In this document: positions 35,056-44,601 of the stretch, piece after piece | How positions within the stretch are numbered: position 1 is the first letter of the stretch | How the letters are laid out: each line of letters begins with the position of its first letter | Notes under the pieces: generated by a model | What the model was told of the DNA's origin: nothing | Seen by the model: the letters and a program-made list of their open reading frames with translations, nothing else | The model's database searches: none | Assembly: GCA_002338715.1 (NCBI GenBank) | Contig: DDIR01000105.1 | Location: 1 to 64,000, forward strand | Length of the DNA: 64,000 nucleotides | Reading direction: 5' to 3' | DNA from: Phycisphaerales bacterium UBA1845 | GTDB lineage: Bacteria; Planctomycetota; Phycisphaerae; UBA1845 | Program-made: the position numbers and the translations under genes

Positions 35056-35805
35056 TTACGGGTTGGCCGACGCCTCTTGGGCGGATTTGTTGGCTTCTTT
35101 CAGTTCGTCGGCGAGCTTTTCCAATTCGTCGATTTCGGTTTGTGCGTCGTAAGAATGCTTTTCGTTCTTGGACACCTTGACCAGGTCGCGCATGCGGCGG
35201 ATTGATTTCCAGATTTTGCGTTGGATGTCTCGTCGATATTTGATGACTTCGGGATCGTCGGGCCCGAGTCGCTTCTCTTTGTCGGCGAGGACTTTGAGAT
35301 AAGTTTCCCACACGCCTTCGCGTCTCTCGTCGGTGTCAGGCCGCTGGCCCATGTAATCGCTGAGTTTGTTGGACAAAAGCATATGGGCTTCACGGGCTTC
35401 GGCGAGTTCGTGGTTGATCTCCATGATGATGGGATCGTCGATCCCGCGCAATGTCGTGTACCAGGAGCGGGCGCTTCGCAGAGAATTTATTGAATACATG
35501 TATTTGGTCTTTCGCGACCAGTTGTTTTCTTCAGCTTCCGCCAGCGCTCTGTATGAGATTCCCACGGCATGATACATCTCGGGAATCACTTCGGTTTTTC
35601 GGGCTTCCTTATCATTGACTGCTTTTTCAAGTGCATGCGTGAAATAGTTGACCACATCCGCATGCCGGCCCCGCTTCTGGGCTTGGAGTCCTTTTTCGTA
35701 GTTGATACGCCAGAATGGTTTGGGCGGATCGTCCGCTGCGATGGCAACAGATGCCACAAGAGCAGTCAGAATGGTTAGCACGATGCTCGTGTTTCTTGGT
35801 TTCAT
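35056..35805 (-). CDS. Exported helical protein of unknown function
   Basis: A 249-residue protein with a signal peptide (SIVLTILTALVASVAIA) followed by an almost wholly helical, highly charged chain. The first part (FWRINYEKGLQAQKRGRHAD, VVNYFTHALEKA) resembles a TPR pair. The last 60 residues (EIDELEKLADELKEANKSAQ) should form a coiled coil. No catalytic motif is seen. ATG 35805 has AAGTGAG upstream. It is divergent from the thioredoxin-like gene at 36110, with which it shares a 304-base control region. Confidence 0.72.
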   Translation of the reverse strand: MKPRNTSIVLTILTALVASVAIAADDPPKPFWRINYEKGLQAQKRGRHADVVNYFTHALEKAVNDKEARKTEVIPEMYHAVGISYRALAEAEENNWSRKTKYMYSINSLRSARSWYTTLRGIDDPIIMEINHELAEAREAHMLLSNKLSDYMGQRPDTDERREGVWETYLKVLADKEKRLGPDDPEVIKYRRDIQRKIWKSIRRMRDLVKVSKNEKHSYDAQTEIDELEKLADELKEANKSAQEASANP

Positions 35806-36109
35806 CTCACTTGCCGAGTATTGAGAGTTGCTGTTGGCTCGGATGTCTCGAAAAGAAAATGGCCCTGCCGTGAGCGCTTCGCAGTCATCAGAATCACGTT
35901 GGCCGCATCGTACCCTGTCGTTTCCTGGCATTCCAGTATGTGTCCGTTCGGTAGGCCCGCAACGCGAGGTCTGATTGCCCCGAATCAGTCCTTACCGGTA
36001 TTCTGGCATTGTCGGATTGAAGTTACTGGCGTCTCCTTTTACGCTATCGTAGCGAAACTCGGCATGCCCCGGGTGGGACGTCTCCTTCGTATGCTGAAAG
36101 GTGCTTGCG
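35806..36109. other. Divergent control region
   Basis: A 304-base gap between two divergent exported-protein genes. No firm promoter, operator or RNA structure was identified. Confidence 0.35.
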
Positions 36110-37495
36110 ATGAACTGGATAACACGGTCAGCACTGGTTGTGACGATTCTCGCTTCCCCTTTGTTGGCTGGCGAGGGGCTTTTTGTTTCGAGTTCGTTTG
36201 ACGATGCGTGCGCGAAAGCCAAGGTGGAGGGCAAGCTGGTCTTCATCGATTTCTACACGACCTGGTGCGGACCCTGCAAGATCATGGACAAAACCACTTT
36301 CACGGATGAGACCGTGATCAAGTGGCTCGGCGAGAACACCATTCCGTTGAAAATCGATGCGGAGAAGGAAGTCGCGTTGGCCGCCAAATATCGCATCGAC
36401 TCCTATCCCAGTCTGCTGTTCGTCAAACCGGACGGCGAAGTGGCTGGTCTGCTTTCAGGAGTTCATGAACCTGAGGCGTTTCTCGCCGAAGCCAACGCCA
36501 TCAAGTCTGGCAAGTCGCCGATGGAGCGCGCCAAAGAGAAACTCGAAGCAAAGGGCGAAAACGATCCGATGGCCCGAATGGATTACGCCGAATCGCTTGT
36601 GCGGATGGGCAAATACGAGGAGGCGCTTAGCGAGTATCTCTGGTGCTACGATCATGGTAGCGAGAACATGATTGGGTTCATCGGCGTCAAGAATTCGTTC
36701 TTGCTTTCCAATATCGCTCGGCTGGGCAAGCGACATCCGCCGGCGCTCGATGAACTGCGGAAACGCCGCGATGTCGCCTACGATCGCGTGATCAATGAGG
36801 CGCCCAAAAAAGCGTCGCTTTGGAGCATGCTCGGCGGCGGAAATACCGACTTCCCGGCGATGGATGTAGCCGCACTCAATGAATACCTGGGTGAAGAGGA
36901 CAAGACGCTCGAGCTTTACGACAAGCTGCGGCAGGAACACCCAGATTGGCCCGCGGTCGACATGCTTCGTCGCTCGGTTTTTGATCTTCTCATGAAGAAA
37001 AAGCGCTACGCCGAAATCGTCGAGTCCACGGACATTGAAAAGGAGATTCGGGACAGACTCAAGCGCAAGGAAGAGATGCGCATGTTCATGCCGAAAGAGC
37101 AGCTCGAAGAATTCGAAGCGATGGATCGCCGCATGATCGTTGAGGAGATCGCCAAGTATTATGAAGTTCTGATGGGCGTAGAGGATGTGATAGGTGCCGC
37201 CCGGTTGGCCGACCAAGCCTTGGAAATCGACGACAGCGAAGAGACGTACAACCTGCTGGCGTGGCACGGCTACCTGAGCGGCAAACCAATTCCCGCGAAC
37301 GTGACCCAAGCCCAAAAGGCGTTTGAAATGAGCAACGAGTCGAGCGCCGCGATTTTAGATACGCTGGTGCGCGTGCTCGATGCGCTGGACAAAACCAAAG
37401 AAGCGTGCGAGTTGCTGAGTGCCAAGGAAGCGAAATTCGAGAGCGAACGCGACCGGGCGTTGATCAAAAGTTGCCAGCAGGATTTCGGCTGTTAG
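36110..37495 (+). CDS. Exported thioredoxin-like protein with long helical-repeat tail
   Basis: A 461-residue protein. A signal peptide (ALVVTILASPLLAGEG) is followed by a thioredoxin-fold domain at about 28-130 with the active site WCGPC (52-56) and the cis-proline region SYPSLLFV. The remaining 330 residues are TPR-like helices (YAESLVRMGKYEEALSEYLW and similar). The redox site is intact, so periplasmic disulfide reduction or exchange is likely, with the repeat region presenting substrates. ATG 36110 has AAAGGTG upstream; an in-frame GTG lies nine bases earlier. Confidence 0.85.
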   Translation: MNWITRSALVVTILASPLLAGEGLFVSSSFDDACAKAKVEGKLVFIDFYTTWCGPCKIMDKTTFTDETVIKWLGENTIPLKIDAEKEVALAAKYRIDSYPSLLFVKPDGEVAGLLSGVHEPEAFLAEANAIKSGKSPMERAKEKLEAKGENDPMARMDYAESLVRMGKYEEALSEYLWCYDHGSENMIGFIGVKNSFLLSNIARLGKRHPPALDELRKRRDVAYDRVINEAPKKASLWSMLGGGNTDFPAMDVAALNEYLGEEDKTLELYDKLRQEHPDWPAVDMLRRSVFDLLMKKKRYAEIVESTDIEKEIRDRLKRKEEMRMFMPKEQLEEFEAMDRRMIVEEIAKYYEVLMGVEDVIGAARLADQALEIDDSEETYNLLAWHGYLSGKPIPANVTQAQKAFEMSNESSAAILDTLVRVLDALDKTKEACELLSAKEAKFESERDRALIKSCQQDFGC

Positions 37496-37532
37496 ATCGC
37501 TCTGAGTCCACACGTAGCGGTGCGACAGTACC

Positions 37533-37559
37533 GTCATTCCCGCGCAGGCGGGAATCCAG
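37533..37559 (+). repeat. REP-like palindrome GTCATTCCCGCG...
   Basis: A 27-base hairpin element: GTCATTCCCGC, then GCAG, then GCGGGAATCCAG. The same unit occurs at 59087-59113 and, inverted, at 59224-59250. It lies between convergent genes and may also act as a bidirectional terminator. Confidence 0.8.
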
Positions 37560-37654
37560 GGGGGAATCCAAGTCAATCGTGGTGAGTCCTGGTCCTCGAA
37601 CTGCGAAGAGTGGTCGAGCAAATCCCTACGCTTGGGCTAAAATCGCAGACCCCA

Positions 37655-38668
37655 TCACTTCTTGATTGCGATCGTGTAAAACCCGAACAAATCGTTTTCC
37701 AAGTCCATGCCGCGATCGGGTTTTCCCCATCCGAGGGCTTTGGCCATCTTTCTGGTTTCCTTGTCGTCGTTGGCGTTGTAGCTGACGACTTGGAAGCCGG
37801 TTTTTTCCAGCATTTCTTTGGTGAACGGGCAGCGGCCATCCGCCCAGTGTTTGTAGGGTTCGTCGGGTTTGCTGGGGGCTGGGCAGATGTTGTAAATCAA
37901 AAACACGCCACCCGGTTTGAGGGCTTTGTGGATCGACTTGGCGAACTCTTCGAGCGACACGCCGAGGTCCACCAATCGCTCTTTGGGCACTTCGCGCTCG
38001 GGATGAAAGAACCCGTTCTTGAGCGTATTCTTTGACGTGATCAGATCATATCCACCGCCGACGTCGCCCCTGATGTCGGGGAAGCGCCCATCGATGAGCT
38101 TGACGTGTCCTGGCTTACCCGCATCGCTAGCGACTGCGCCTTGATCTTCGGGCTGGCTATAGAGTTCGCGAAACAACGGGTCGACATCCACACCGACCGC
38201 ATCGACACCGCAAGCCGCAAGCATCCGCAGTTGGCCAATGTTGCCATAACCAAAATCGAGGATGCGTTTACCCGCAAGTTTGCCGTCGCTGTGCGGCGCA
38301 TAGAGTTCAAGGGCGCGGGCGTATGCGATGGGTGTGCCGTACTTGGTGTTGTAGTAGAAGTTTTCCGATACAGCGTGTTCAACAAGGGTGACGCCTTTTT
38401 CCTTTTCGATTTCGGCGCGGCGCTGGGGGCTATAGTAGGTATGACTCGCTTCATCCAGAAACAGCGAACGCCCTTCAATGCGCGGCAACCTGGACGCCGC
38501 ATCGAGATACGTTTGGGCGATGGCCGATGGCATGAGCGGGCGCACGGCTTTCGCTTCGGCGCAAACCTTATCGACGCCTTGCGGTTCTTCCGGTTTCGAC
38601 TGCTCATCGGCGTAGGATAGCGTGGCGAACGTCGAGATCGCGGTAACGAATAGCAGGCGTCGGAGCAT
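37655..38668 (-). CDS. Methyltransferase-fold protein with signal peptide
   Basis: A 337-residue protein. The N-terminus MLRRLLFVTAISTFATLSYA is a clear Sec signal. The rest has a class I methyltransferase fold: ILDFGYGNIGQLRMLAACG (motif I), AVGVDVDP (motif II), YDLITSKNTLKNGF and LKPGGVFLIYNICP. SAM is normally cytoplasmic, so an exported enzyme is unexpected. Either the signal is a membrane anchor with the domain inside, the fold has another role, or it acts before export. The substrate is unknown. ATG 38668 has AAGGA about ten bases upstream. Confidence 0.8.
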   Translation of the reverse strand: MLRRLLFVTAISTFATLSYADEQSKPEEPQGVDKVCAEAKAVRPLMPSAIAQTYLDAASRLPRIEGRSLFLDEASHTYYSPQRRAEIEKEKGVTLVEHAVSENFYYNTKYGTPIAYARALELYAPHSDGKLAGKRILDFGYGNIGQLRMLAACGVDAVGVDVDPLFRELYSQPEDQGAVASDAGKPGHVKLIDGRFPDIRGDVGGGYDLITSKNTLKNGFFHPEREVPKERLVDLGVSLEEFAKSIHKALKPGGVFLIYNICPAPSKPDEPYKHWADGRCPFTKEMLEKTGFQVVSYNANDDKETRKMAKALGWGKPDRGMDLENDLFGFYTIAIKK

Positions 38669-38873
38669 GGCGGTTCATCCTTGTACAAAGAGGGCCCAAT
38701 GAAAATACCATCCATACCGCATCGGCGTAGTCGTGTGAAAGGCCGGCATGTCGAAACTTGTCGGCGCGCAAAATGCCCCGGAGACGACCACGGTTGAAGG
38801 TCGCCCCCGTGGGCTGGCGCGAATGAACGCCCACACAGGCGGTCATTGTTTCTGAATGGATGGACGTACCGGA

Positions 38874-40433
38874 TTAGTTGTCGAGGCGATCGAGCACGAT
38901 GACGGAGATCACCCAGTCCTGAAGCGGAATGCACCCGGTGCCGTCGCCGGTTTCACGCAAACCGCGGAACGCAACCGCGTCGGATGAGCAGACGAGGTCG
39001 GCGCCCATGAGCGAGCCGGTCACCGTCGTGCCTTCGGGGTCTTCGATGTCGGAGAACGCACCGCCGGTACTCATCAGCACGAAATCCTGCGCTCGCGGCT
39101 GACTTCCACCGGCGATGAACCAACGACTTCCATCGGGCGTGATGCACATGCTCTCACCATACCCGACGTGCTTTTGTTCGGCGCAGTCTTCCTGCGAAAA
39201 CACCGGACCGGCATCGGACGCGAGGCTCACGCTCGTGCTGCGGAAGTCGTAGAGATCGAGCTGGTTCGCGCGGGTGACGGCTGGCGCGCTGGCGACGTCG
39301 CCGATGGCGCTTCGCAACATGAGCGTACTCGGTGAACTGTCTTCGAGGTCGGCGTCTTCTTCGAACATGAAGTAGCCGAGTTTGCCGCCGGCGAGTGCGA
39401 CCGGTGACTCTTCGAGGCTGGAATCGAAACGGTGCACGGTTCGGTCGGAAAGCTTCACCATCGTCACCACCGGGTCGAAGTCGGAAACGTCGTGGTAGAT
39501 CAGGTAGCCGTCCTCCAGACGCATTTGCGTCGCTTCACCGATGAGGCCGAACTCCGTTCCCGGACCGGCATCGAAACGTTCAGCCGCCGCGTTCGGATCG
39601 TCGAGGCTCCACAGGTAGAAGTCGTTTTGGAAACTCGTGCCGGCTGCGACGACCTGGCGACTGTCGGCATCGACGATGACCTGGCTGAACTGGGTGACTT
39701 CTTCGTTCAGTTCGCCGAGTGGATTCGGAAAACTCATCACGACGGGTTGGTCGCCGCTGGTGTCGATAATTTTAATGGCATTACCGTCGGCGACTTCGTC
39801 GGTGTCGTTGATGGTCGCGACATATGGGCCGTCGGAGATCGTATTGCCCGGGACGTCCTGAACGGTCGGGAGCGTGTGCAGCGTGATTTCCGACGAATCG
39901 ATGTCGACAAGGTTGTCGGTCTGCGTGTCGTAGATCGACATTGAGTTGTTGGAGCGAACGAGGGCGACTTTCTTGCCCGCAACTTCAAAGTCGCGATGAC
40001 CGAAAAGTTGATCGCTGCCGGGAATCATGGTGCCGCCGTCGGTGTCCTTGTCGATTTCCGAAGGGATCAGAAAGTGAACGCCAGCCGGTTGGTTGAAACG
40101 GGCGAAGACCACGTTCTCGTCTTCGTCGCTGCCAACACCGTAGACGAGCAAGTCATCGCCCACGTCGATCTTCCCCCCAAGGCTCACGATGATTTGCGTC
40201 TTGATGATCGCGGCTTTGGCGCTGTCACCGCCGTCATTGCCGCCGGAACCGCCGTTGTTACTTCCACCGTCATTTCCGCCGTTGCTGCCGCCATCGTTTC
40301 CACCGCCATTGCCACCCGAACCCCCATCACCACCCGGGCCCATCGGTGTGCATCCGGCTGATATCATCAACCCAGCGACCATCGCTACGGGGAGCAACTT
40401 GACCATCCATGTCTTACTTTGCCATGTCATCAT
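38874..40433 (-). CDS. Lipoprotein with Gly/Asn/Ser-rich linker and propeller-like domain
   Basis: A 519-residue predicted lipoprotein (VAMVAGLMISAGCTPMG, lipobox SAGC). A low-complexity linker of repeated GGNDGG/GGSN units of about 45 residues follows. The body of about 440 residues is beta-rich and probably a WD40/TolB-like propeller, with repeated segments such as LLVYGVGSDEDENVVFARF and TPDGSRWFIAGG. A related function might be surface binding or sensing. ATG 40433 is chosen for AGGTGA at a good distance. An ATG at 40448 is also in frame. Confidence 0.72.
   Translation of the reverse strand: MMTWQSKTWMVKLLPVAMVAGLMISAGCTPMGPGGDGGSGGNGGGNDGGSNGGNDGGSNNGGSGGNDGGDSAKAAIIKTQIIVSLGGKIDVGDDLLVYGVGSDEDENVVFARFNQPAGVHFLIPSEIDKDTDGGTMIPGSDQLFGHRDFEVAGKKVALVRSNNSMSIYDTQTDNLVDIDSSEITLHTLPTVQDVPGNTISDGPYVATINDTDEVADGNAIKIIDTSGDQPVVMSFPNPLGELNEEVTQFSQVIVDADSRQVVAAGTSFQNDFYLWSLDDPNAAAERFDAGPGTEFGLIGEATQMRLEDGYLIYHDVSDFDPVVTMVKLSDRTVHRFDSSLEESPVALAGGKLGYFMFEEDADLEDSSPSTLMLRSAIGDVASAPAVTRANQLDLYDFRSTSVSLASDAGPVFSQEDCAEQKHVGYGESMCITPDGSRWFIAGGSQPRAQDFVLMSTGGAFSDIEDPEGTTVTGSLMGADLVCSSDAVAFRGLRETGDGTGCIPLQDWVISVIVLDRLDN
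40235..40335 (-). repeat. In-gene low-complexity repeat (Gly/Asn/Ser linker)
   Basis: Imperfect tandem 9- to 12-base units encode GGNDGG and GGSNGG. They lie inside the lipoprotein gene and are prone to length variation by slippage. Confidence 0.75.
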
Positions 40434-40640
40434 TCGATTCACCTGCATGTCGTTTCATCCTGTTTTCAAATTGACACAAAACCCCATCCCGCTGGCCGGG
40501 CGCAGGCGTCAGATGGCAATCCGCGCGCCGGCTAATAGGTAAACGAGGTTTGGATAGAAACCCCGCAAGGAAAACTTCAAATCGCCCTTAGCGGTGCGTA
40601 ACGCGTTGTCTGATAGTGCCTTAAACGCGTATTCGTTAGA

Positions 40641-41252
40641 ATGAAACGCATGACGACCGGGTCGCAACAACATGCAGGCTCGCCGGATGATTCGCCGGGC
40701 GACGCAACGCTGATCCTCGCCCGCATGCGGCAGGGGGATGCGCGGGCGGCCAACGAGTTGTTCGATCTGGTTTATGAGAACCTGCGGGCGCTGGCGCGCA
40801 GCTGTTTTCAGGGGCAGCAGCCGGAGCACACCTTGCAACCGACGGCGCTGGTGCACGAGGCGTTTGTGAAGCTGGCGAAGTCTTCGCCGCCGACCTGGGA
40901 GGATCGGGCCCACTTTTTCGCGGTGGCTGCGACGGCGATGCGGCAGATTCTTAAGGACTACGCCCGGGGCAAGCGGACGCTGAAGCGCGGTGCGGGTGGT
41001 GAGCGGGTGACGTTGTCGGGGATCAAGAGCACGTCGCCGAGCATTGTTGATATCGTCGCGTTTGATGATGTGCTCAGCGAGTTGGCTGAGTTGGATGAGC
41101 GACAGGCCCGGATCGTCGAGCTTCGGTTCTTCGGCGGGCTGACTGTGCCCGAGGTGGCGAAGGTACTGGAGCTTTCGACGCGAACGATTGAGAACGAATG
41201 GCGGCGCGTACGGGCGTGGTTGAGCATGCGCTTGCGCGACGCTGAGGATTAA
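40641..41252 (+). CDS. ECF-like sigma factor (TIGR02999 type)
   Basis: A 203-residue sigma-70-family regulator of the planctomycete ECF-like class. Region 2 shows NELFDLVYENLRALARSC, then HTLQPTALVHEAFVKLA and HFFAVAATAMRQILKDYARG. Region 4 shows ARIVELRFFGGLTVPEVAKV and LELSTRTIENEWRRVRAWLS. Such factors usually sit next to a Ser/Thr kinase gene that may control them, as here with a 30-base gap. ATG 40641 and ATG 40650 are both possible starts, and neither has a clear Shine-Dalgarno sequence. Confidence 0.92.
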   Translation: MKRMTTGSQQHAGSPDDSPGDATLILARMRQGDARAANELFDLVYENLRALARSCFQGQQPEHTLQPTALVHEAFVKLAKSSPPTWEDRAHFFAVAATAMRQILKDYARGKRTLKRGAGGERVTLSGIKSTSPSIVDIVAFDDVLSELAELDERQARIVELRFFGGLTVPEVAKVLELSTRTIENEWRRVRAWLSMRLRDAED

Positions 41253-41282
41253 GCGAACCCGTTTCAATGGTGACATAGTTTG

Positions 41283-43886
41283 ATGATGGCCTCCGATCGA
41301 CACCGCAAACTCATGTCCTTGTTCGATCAAGCCGTCGCGCTTGATGAGGGTGAGCGGGCGTCATTTTTGGATAAGGCTTGCGGAGATGATGCGGAATTGC
41401 GTCGTGAAGTGGAGGCGCTGATTGCCAACGATGCCGATCCGATCAGCTTCGTCGACGCGGCACCGTCGCAGGCGGCACGGGCGGTTGCGGGCGACAGCGG
41501 AATGTTGCATTCGACGATCGGCAGCTACTCGATCATCCGCAAACTCGGTGAAGGGGGGATGGGGGTTGTCTACCTGGCGCAGCAGGAGCGCCCGAATCGC
41601 CAGGTCGCGTTGAAGGTGATTCGGCCGGGGGTGGAATCGCGCGAGTTGTTGCGACGATTCGAGCAGGAATCGCAGGTGCTTGGGTGGTTGCAACATCCGG
41701 GGATCGCCCAGGTCTTCGAAGCGGGGACGGCTGACGCGAATGGCACGCGCCAGCCGTTCTTCGCGATGGAATACATCGAAGGCCACTCGCTGACCGAATA
41801 CGCAAATACACATCATCTGTCCGCCCGCCAGCGGTTGGAGCTTGTGGCGAAGCTGTGCGATGCGGTTCATCACGCCCATCAGAAGGGGTTGATCCATCGC
41901 GATTTGAAACCGAGCAATATTCTCGTCGATAGTACGGGCCAACCGAAAATCCTCGACTTCGGTATCGCGCGAATCGTCGGTGCTGATGTGCAGGGGACGG
42001 CCACCGAGACGGTCACGGGCAAACTGGTCGGGACAATCGCTTACATGAGTCCGGAGCAATTGGGCGGCAGATCGCGCGACCTCGACATTCGCAGCGACGT
42101 GTATTCGCTGGGCGTGATCTGCTTTGAATTGCTGACGGGCCAGTTGCCGCAAGACATCACCGACATGACGATTCCGCAAGCCGCCCGGACGATTACTGAA
42201 AAGGAGCCGTCACGGTTGAGCGCGATCAATCGGTCGCTTCGCGGTGATGTTGAAACGATCGTCGGTACGGCGCTTCAAAAGGAAAAAGAGCGTCGCTATC
42301 AATCGGCGTCGGACTTTGCGGCTGACATTCGCAGATACCTTTCAGACCAGGCGATCAGCGCCAGGCCGACCAGTACGTTTTATCAGTTTCGAAAATTTGC
42401 GCGGCGCAACAAGTCGCTCGTGGGTGTGGTAGTTGTTGCGCTCGCGGCGCTGGTTGCCGCTCTCGTTCAGATGACCATCGACCGCAACCGCGCCATCGTT
42501 GCTGAGAACGAAGCAACCGAAAGCGCGGCGCTGGCGATGGCTGCAGAACAGGACGCCAGACGTGAAGCCGAGCAGGCGGAAGCGGTTAACGCGTTTCTCG
42601 TGGATATATTCAGCGCCCCGAATCCGCAGGTGTCGGGTCATGACGTTCGGGTGGCTGACGTGTTGGACTCGGCCAAGGGCGAGATCGCGACGAGTTTTGC
42701 AGACAAACCCGATGTGCGGGTGGCGCTTCATATCGCTTTGGGCAACACTTACTTCGGACTTGGGTTATATGAAGAGTCCGACGCGGAGTTTGTCGCGGCG
42801 CTGGAGACCGCACGCGAACATCTGGGCGAAAGTCACGAAGACACGCTGGTGGCGATGGGCAGTCTTGGGCACGTTCGTGCGACCCGCAACGAGTTTGACG
42901 ATGCCGAGCGGTTCTTGAGGCAGGCGTACGAAGGATTTGAAGTCGCAATGGGTGAAGATTCGCGGCGGGCGCTGGTGGCTGCGAACAACTACGCGGGTCT
43001 GCTTCGGCGAATGGGACGCAATGCTGACGCGCTACCGATTTATGAGAAGAACCTGGCTGTTCGCGAGCGGAAGTTTGGCGCGGACGATCCGGATACGCTG
43101 GCGTCGATGAACAATCTCGTGGCGATATACGAGGCGCTGAAGCGATTCGACGACGCGGAGGAGATTCTCAACCGATTGCTTCCCGGGTGTCGCAAGGTGT
43201 TTGGCGATTCCGATCCGCGCACGCTGATCGTGACGCACAACTACGCGGTTTTCCTTGAAGGGCAGGGCAAATCCGAACAGGCGACGCCGCTTTATCGCGA
43301 TATCTTAAAGACGTCGCGCTCTGTGTTTCCCGAAGGGCATCCGCAAACGATGGCTGCGATCGCGGCGCTGGCTGGGAATCTTTGGGATTTGAAGCGCTTT
43401 GATGAATCGACCCCGCTCATGCAGGAGATCGCGGACAACCTTTGGCCGGACCGCGTTGATTTTGATCCGCCGTCGTTTAATCCGACATATGGCGACTTGA
43501 TGTATCACTACGCATTGTTCGGGTTAGTCGACGCTTGTGTGGAAGCGGGCGATGTCGCGTGCGTCGTCGCAAAGCTTGACCAGGCGATCGAATCGATGGA
43601 GCGCCTGCCCGAAGAGCAGCAGTGGCGGATGGGGCGGATCGAGCAGTTCTACGGCGAGAGCCTGCGCCGGCTTGGGCGATTGGATGAGGCGAAAAAGCGA
43701 TTGCTTCGGGGCTACGAGATACTAAGTGAAGCGCGCGGTGACACGGACGACGTGACGCAATTGGCCATCGGTTCGCTGCTCAGGCTGTTTGAAGGTCTGA
43801 ACGACGAGGAGCGAGCCGGCGAATACCGAAAAAAGTTGACCGACGAAAAAGCCCAGGATCAAGAGAAACCAGCGAATGCAACGTAG
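41283..43886 (+). CDS. Membrane Ser/Thr kinase with TPR domain, partner of the ECF-like factor
   Basis: An 867-residue Hanks-type kinase. An N-terminal helical region (1-80) shows ASFLDKACGDDAELRREVEA, typical of this group. The P-loop LGEGGMGVVY is at 88-97, the catalytic lysine at 111, HRDLKPSN at 204-211, DFG at 224-226 and MSPEQ near 254. A transmembrane helix lies at about 377-396, followed by a coiled segment and many TPR units of the tetratricopeptide-12 kind (ALPIYEKNLAVRERKFGADD). Start at 41283 or 41286. The stop codon TAG lies inside the first arm of an inverted-repeat element, so the natural C-terminus may have been trimmed by its insertion. Confidence 0.92.
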   Translation: MMASDRHRKLMSLFDQAVALDEGERASFLDKACGDDAELRREVEALIANDADPISFVDAAPSQAARAVAGDSGMLHSTIGSYSIIRKLGEGGMGVVYLAQQERPNRQVALKVIRPGVESRELLRRFEQESQVLGWLQHPGIAQVFEAGTADANGTRQPFFAMEYIEGHSLTEYANTHHLSARQRLELVAKLCDAVHHAHQKGLIHRDLKPSNILVDSTGQPKILDFGIARIVGADVQGTATETVTGKLVGTIAYMSPEQLGGRSRDLDIRSDVYSLGVICFELLTGQLPQDITDMTIPQAARTITEKEPSRLSAINRSLRGDVETIVGTALQKEKERRYQSASDFAADIRRYLSDQAISARPTSTFYQFRKFARRNKSLVGVVVVALAALVAALVQMTIDRNRAIVAENEATESAALAMAAEQDARREAEQAEAVNAFLVDIFSAPNPQVSGHDVRVADVLDSAKGEIATSFADKPDVRVALHIALGNTYFGLGLYEESDAEFVAALETAREHLGESHEDTLVAMGSLGHVRATRNEFDDAERFLRQAYEGFEVAMGEDSRRALVAANNYAGLLRRMGRNADALPIYEKNLAVRERKFGADDPDTLASMNNLVAIYEALKRFDDAEEILNRLLPGCRKVFGDSDPRTLIVTHNYAVFLEGQGKSEQATPLYRDILKTSRSVFPEGHPQTMAAIAALAGNLWDLKRFDESTPLMQEIADNLWPDRVDFDPPSFNPTYGDLMYHYALFGLVDACVEAGDVACVVAKLDQAIESMERLPEEQQWRMGRIEQFYGESLRRLGRLDEAKKRLLRGYEILSEARGDTDDVTQLAIGSLLRLFEGLNDEERAGEYRKKLTDEKAQDQEKPANAT

Positions 43887-43963
43887 GGTGGGCCGTGCCC
43901 ACCATGATGTTCGCACGCGACGGTTGTCGGATTTCAACGGCGGCGGGCACGGCCCACCCCACA
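43883..43963 (+). repeat. Inverted-repeat element IR-A, copy 1
   Basis: Arms GTAGGGTGGGCCGTGCCCAC(C) and its near complement enclose about 38 bases. The kinase stop codon TAG (43884-43886) is in the left arm. The inner sequence (CGACGGTTGTCGGATTTCAA) is similar to copy 2. Confidence 0.85.
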
Positions 43964-44007
43964 ACTGCTCGACGCACTAGTCCTTGAAATCTTCACGAGG
44001 TTCCAGA

Positions 44008-44523
44008 TTGACTGAATGGCTTGTTCAACATGGCGACATACTAGATGTTCAAGCCGAGGTCCTGGTTTGTTCGGCGAATCCGTATCTAACGCTGTCGGGC
44101 GGTGTCGGTGGGGCGCTTCGGCAAAAGTACGGCGACGCGATGCAGGAGCGGCTTCAACATTATCTTGCTGATCGCAAGGTCAAGTACGTCGAACCGGGGA
44201 CGATTGTTGCCATCGACGGGAGTGGTACTCCGTATACCATGGTCTTGCATGCGGTGGCTGTTGATGCGTTCTATGATTCAAGCGTGTCGCTTGTCAGCGA
44301 GTTGGTCGTTCGTTCGCTTGCCATTGCAAACGAGCTTGGCGCCAAGAGTATCGCATTGCCAGCACTCGCGACCGGGTACGGAAAACTCGCGATGTCCCAG
44401 TTCGCGAACGCCTTGGTTCCGCTTGTTCAAACCGATTTCGATGTCAGGAGGGCAACTGTCTGCCTGCGCCACGACGCAGACGCCGAAGTCGTAAGGGCTG
44501 CAATTTCCCCAAGAAATGCGTAG
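44008..44523 (+). CDS. Macro-domain (ADP-ribose-binding) protein
   Basis: A 171-residue macro domain. Diagnostic blocks are QHGDILDVQAEVLVCSANPY, SGGVGGALRQKYG (the phosphate loop), IALPALATGYGKLAMSQFAN and the final strand ATVCLRHD. Relatives bind or hydrolyse ADP-ribose, O-acetyl-ADP-ribose or ADP-ribosylated proteins and nucleic acids. No ADP-ribosyltransferase partner is seen nearby. TTG 44008 is chosen because GAGG lies seven bases upstream. It lies between two copies of the same IR-A element, and its TAG stop (44521-44523) is the first TAG of the second copy. Confidence 0.82.
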   Translation: MTEWLVQHGDILDVQAEVLVCSANPYLTLSGGVGGALRQKYGDAMQERLQHYLADRKVKYVEPGTIVAIDGSGTPYTMVLHAVAVDAFYDSSVSLVSELVVRSLAIANELGAKSIALPALATGYGKLAMSQFANALVPLVQTDFDVRRATVCLRHDADAEVVRAAISPRNA

Positions 44524-44601
44524 GGTGGGCCGTGCCCACCATGTTGTTTGCGTGCGACGGTTGTTGGCGTCTCAACGGCGGTGGGCACGGCCCACCCTAC
44601 G
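44519..44601 (+). repeat. Inverted-repeat element IR-A, copy 2
   Basis: Perfect 22-base arms (44519-44540 and 44580-44601), beginning CGTAGGGTGGGCC. The inner sequence is homologous to copy 1. Together with copy 1 it brackets the macro-domain gene. Confidence 0.9.

Noticed and set aside
40235..40335. CRISPR-like or tandem repeat array
   Set aside because: The repetition encodes a Gly/Asn/Ser linker inside an open gene, with no spacer structure.
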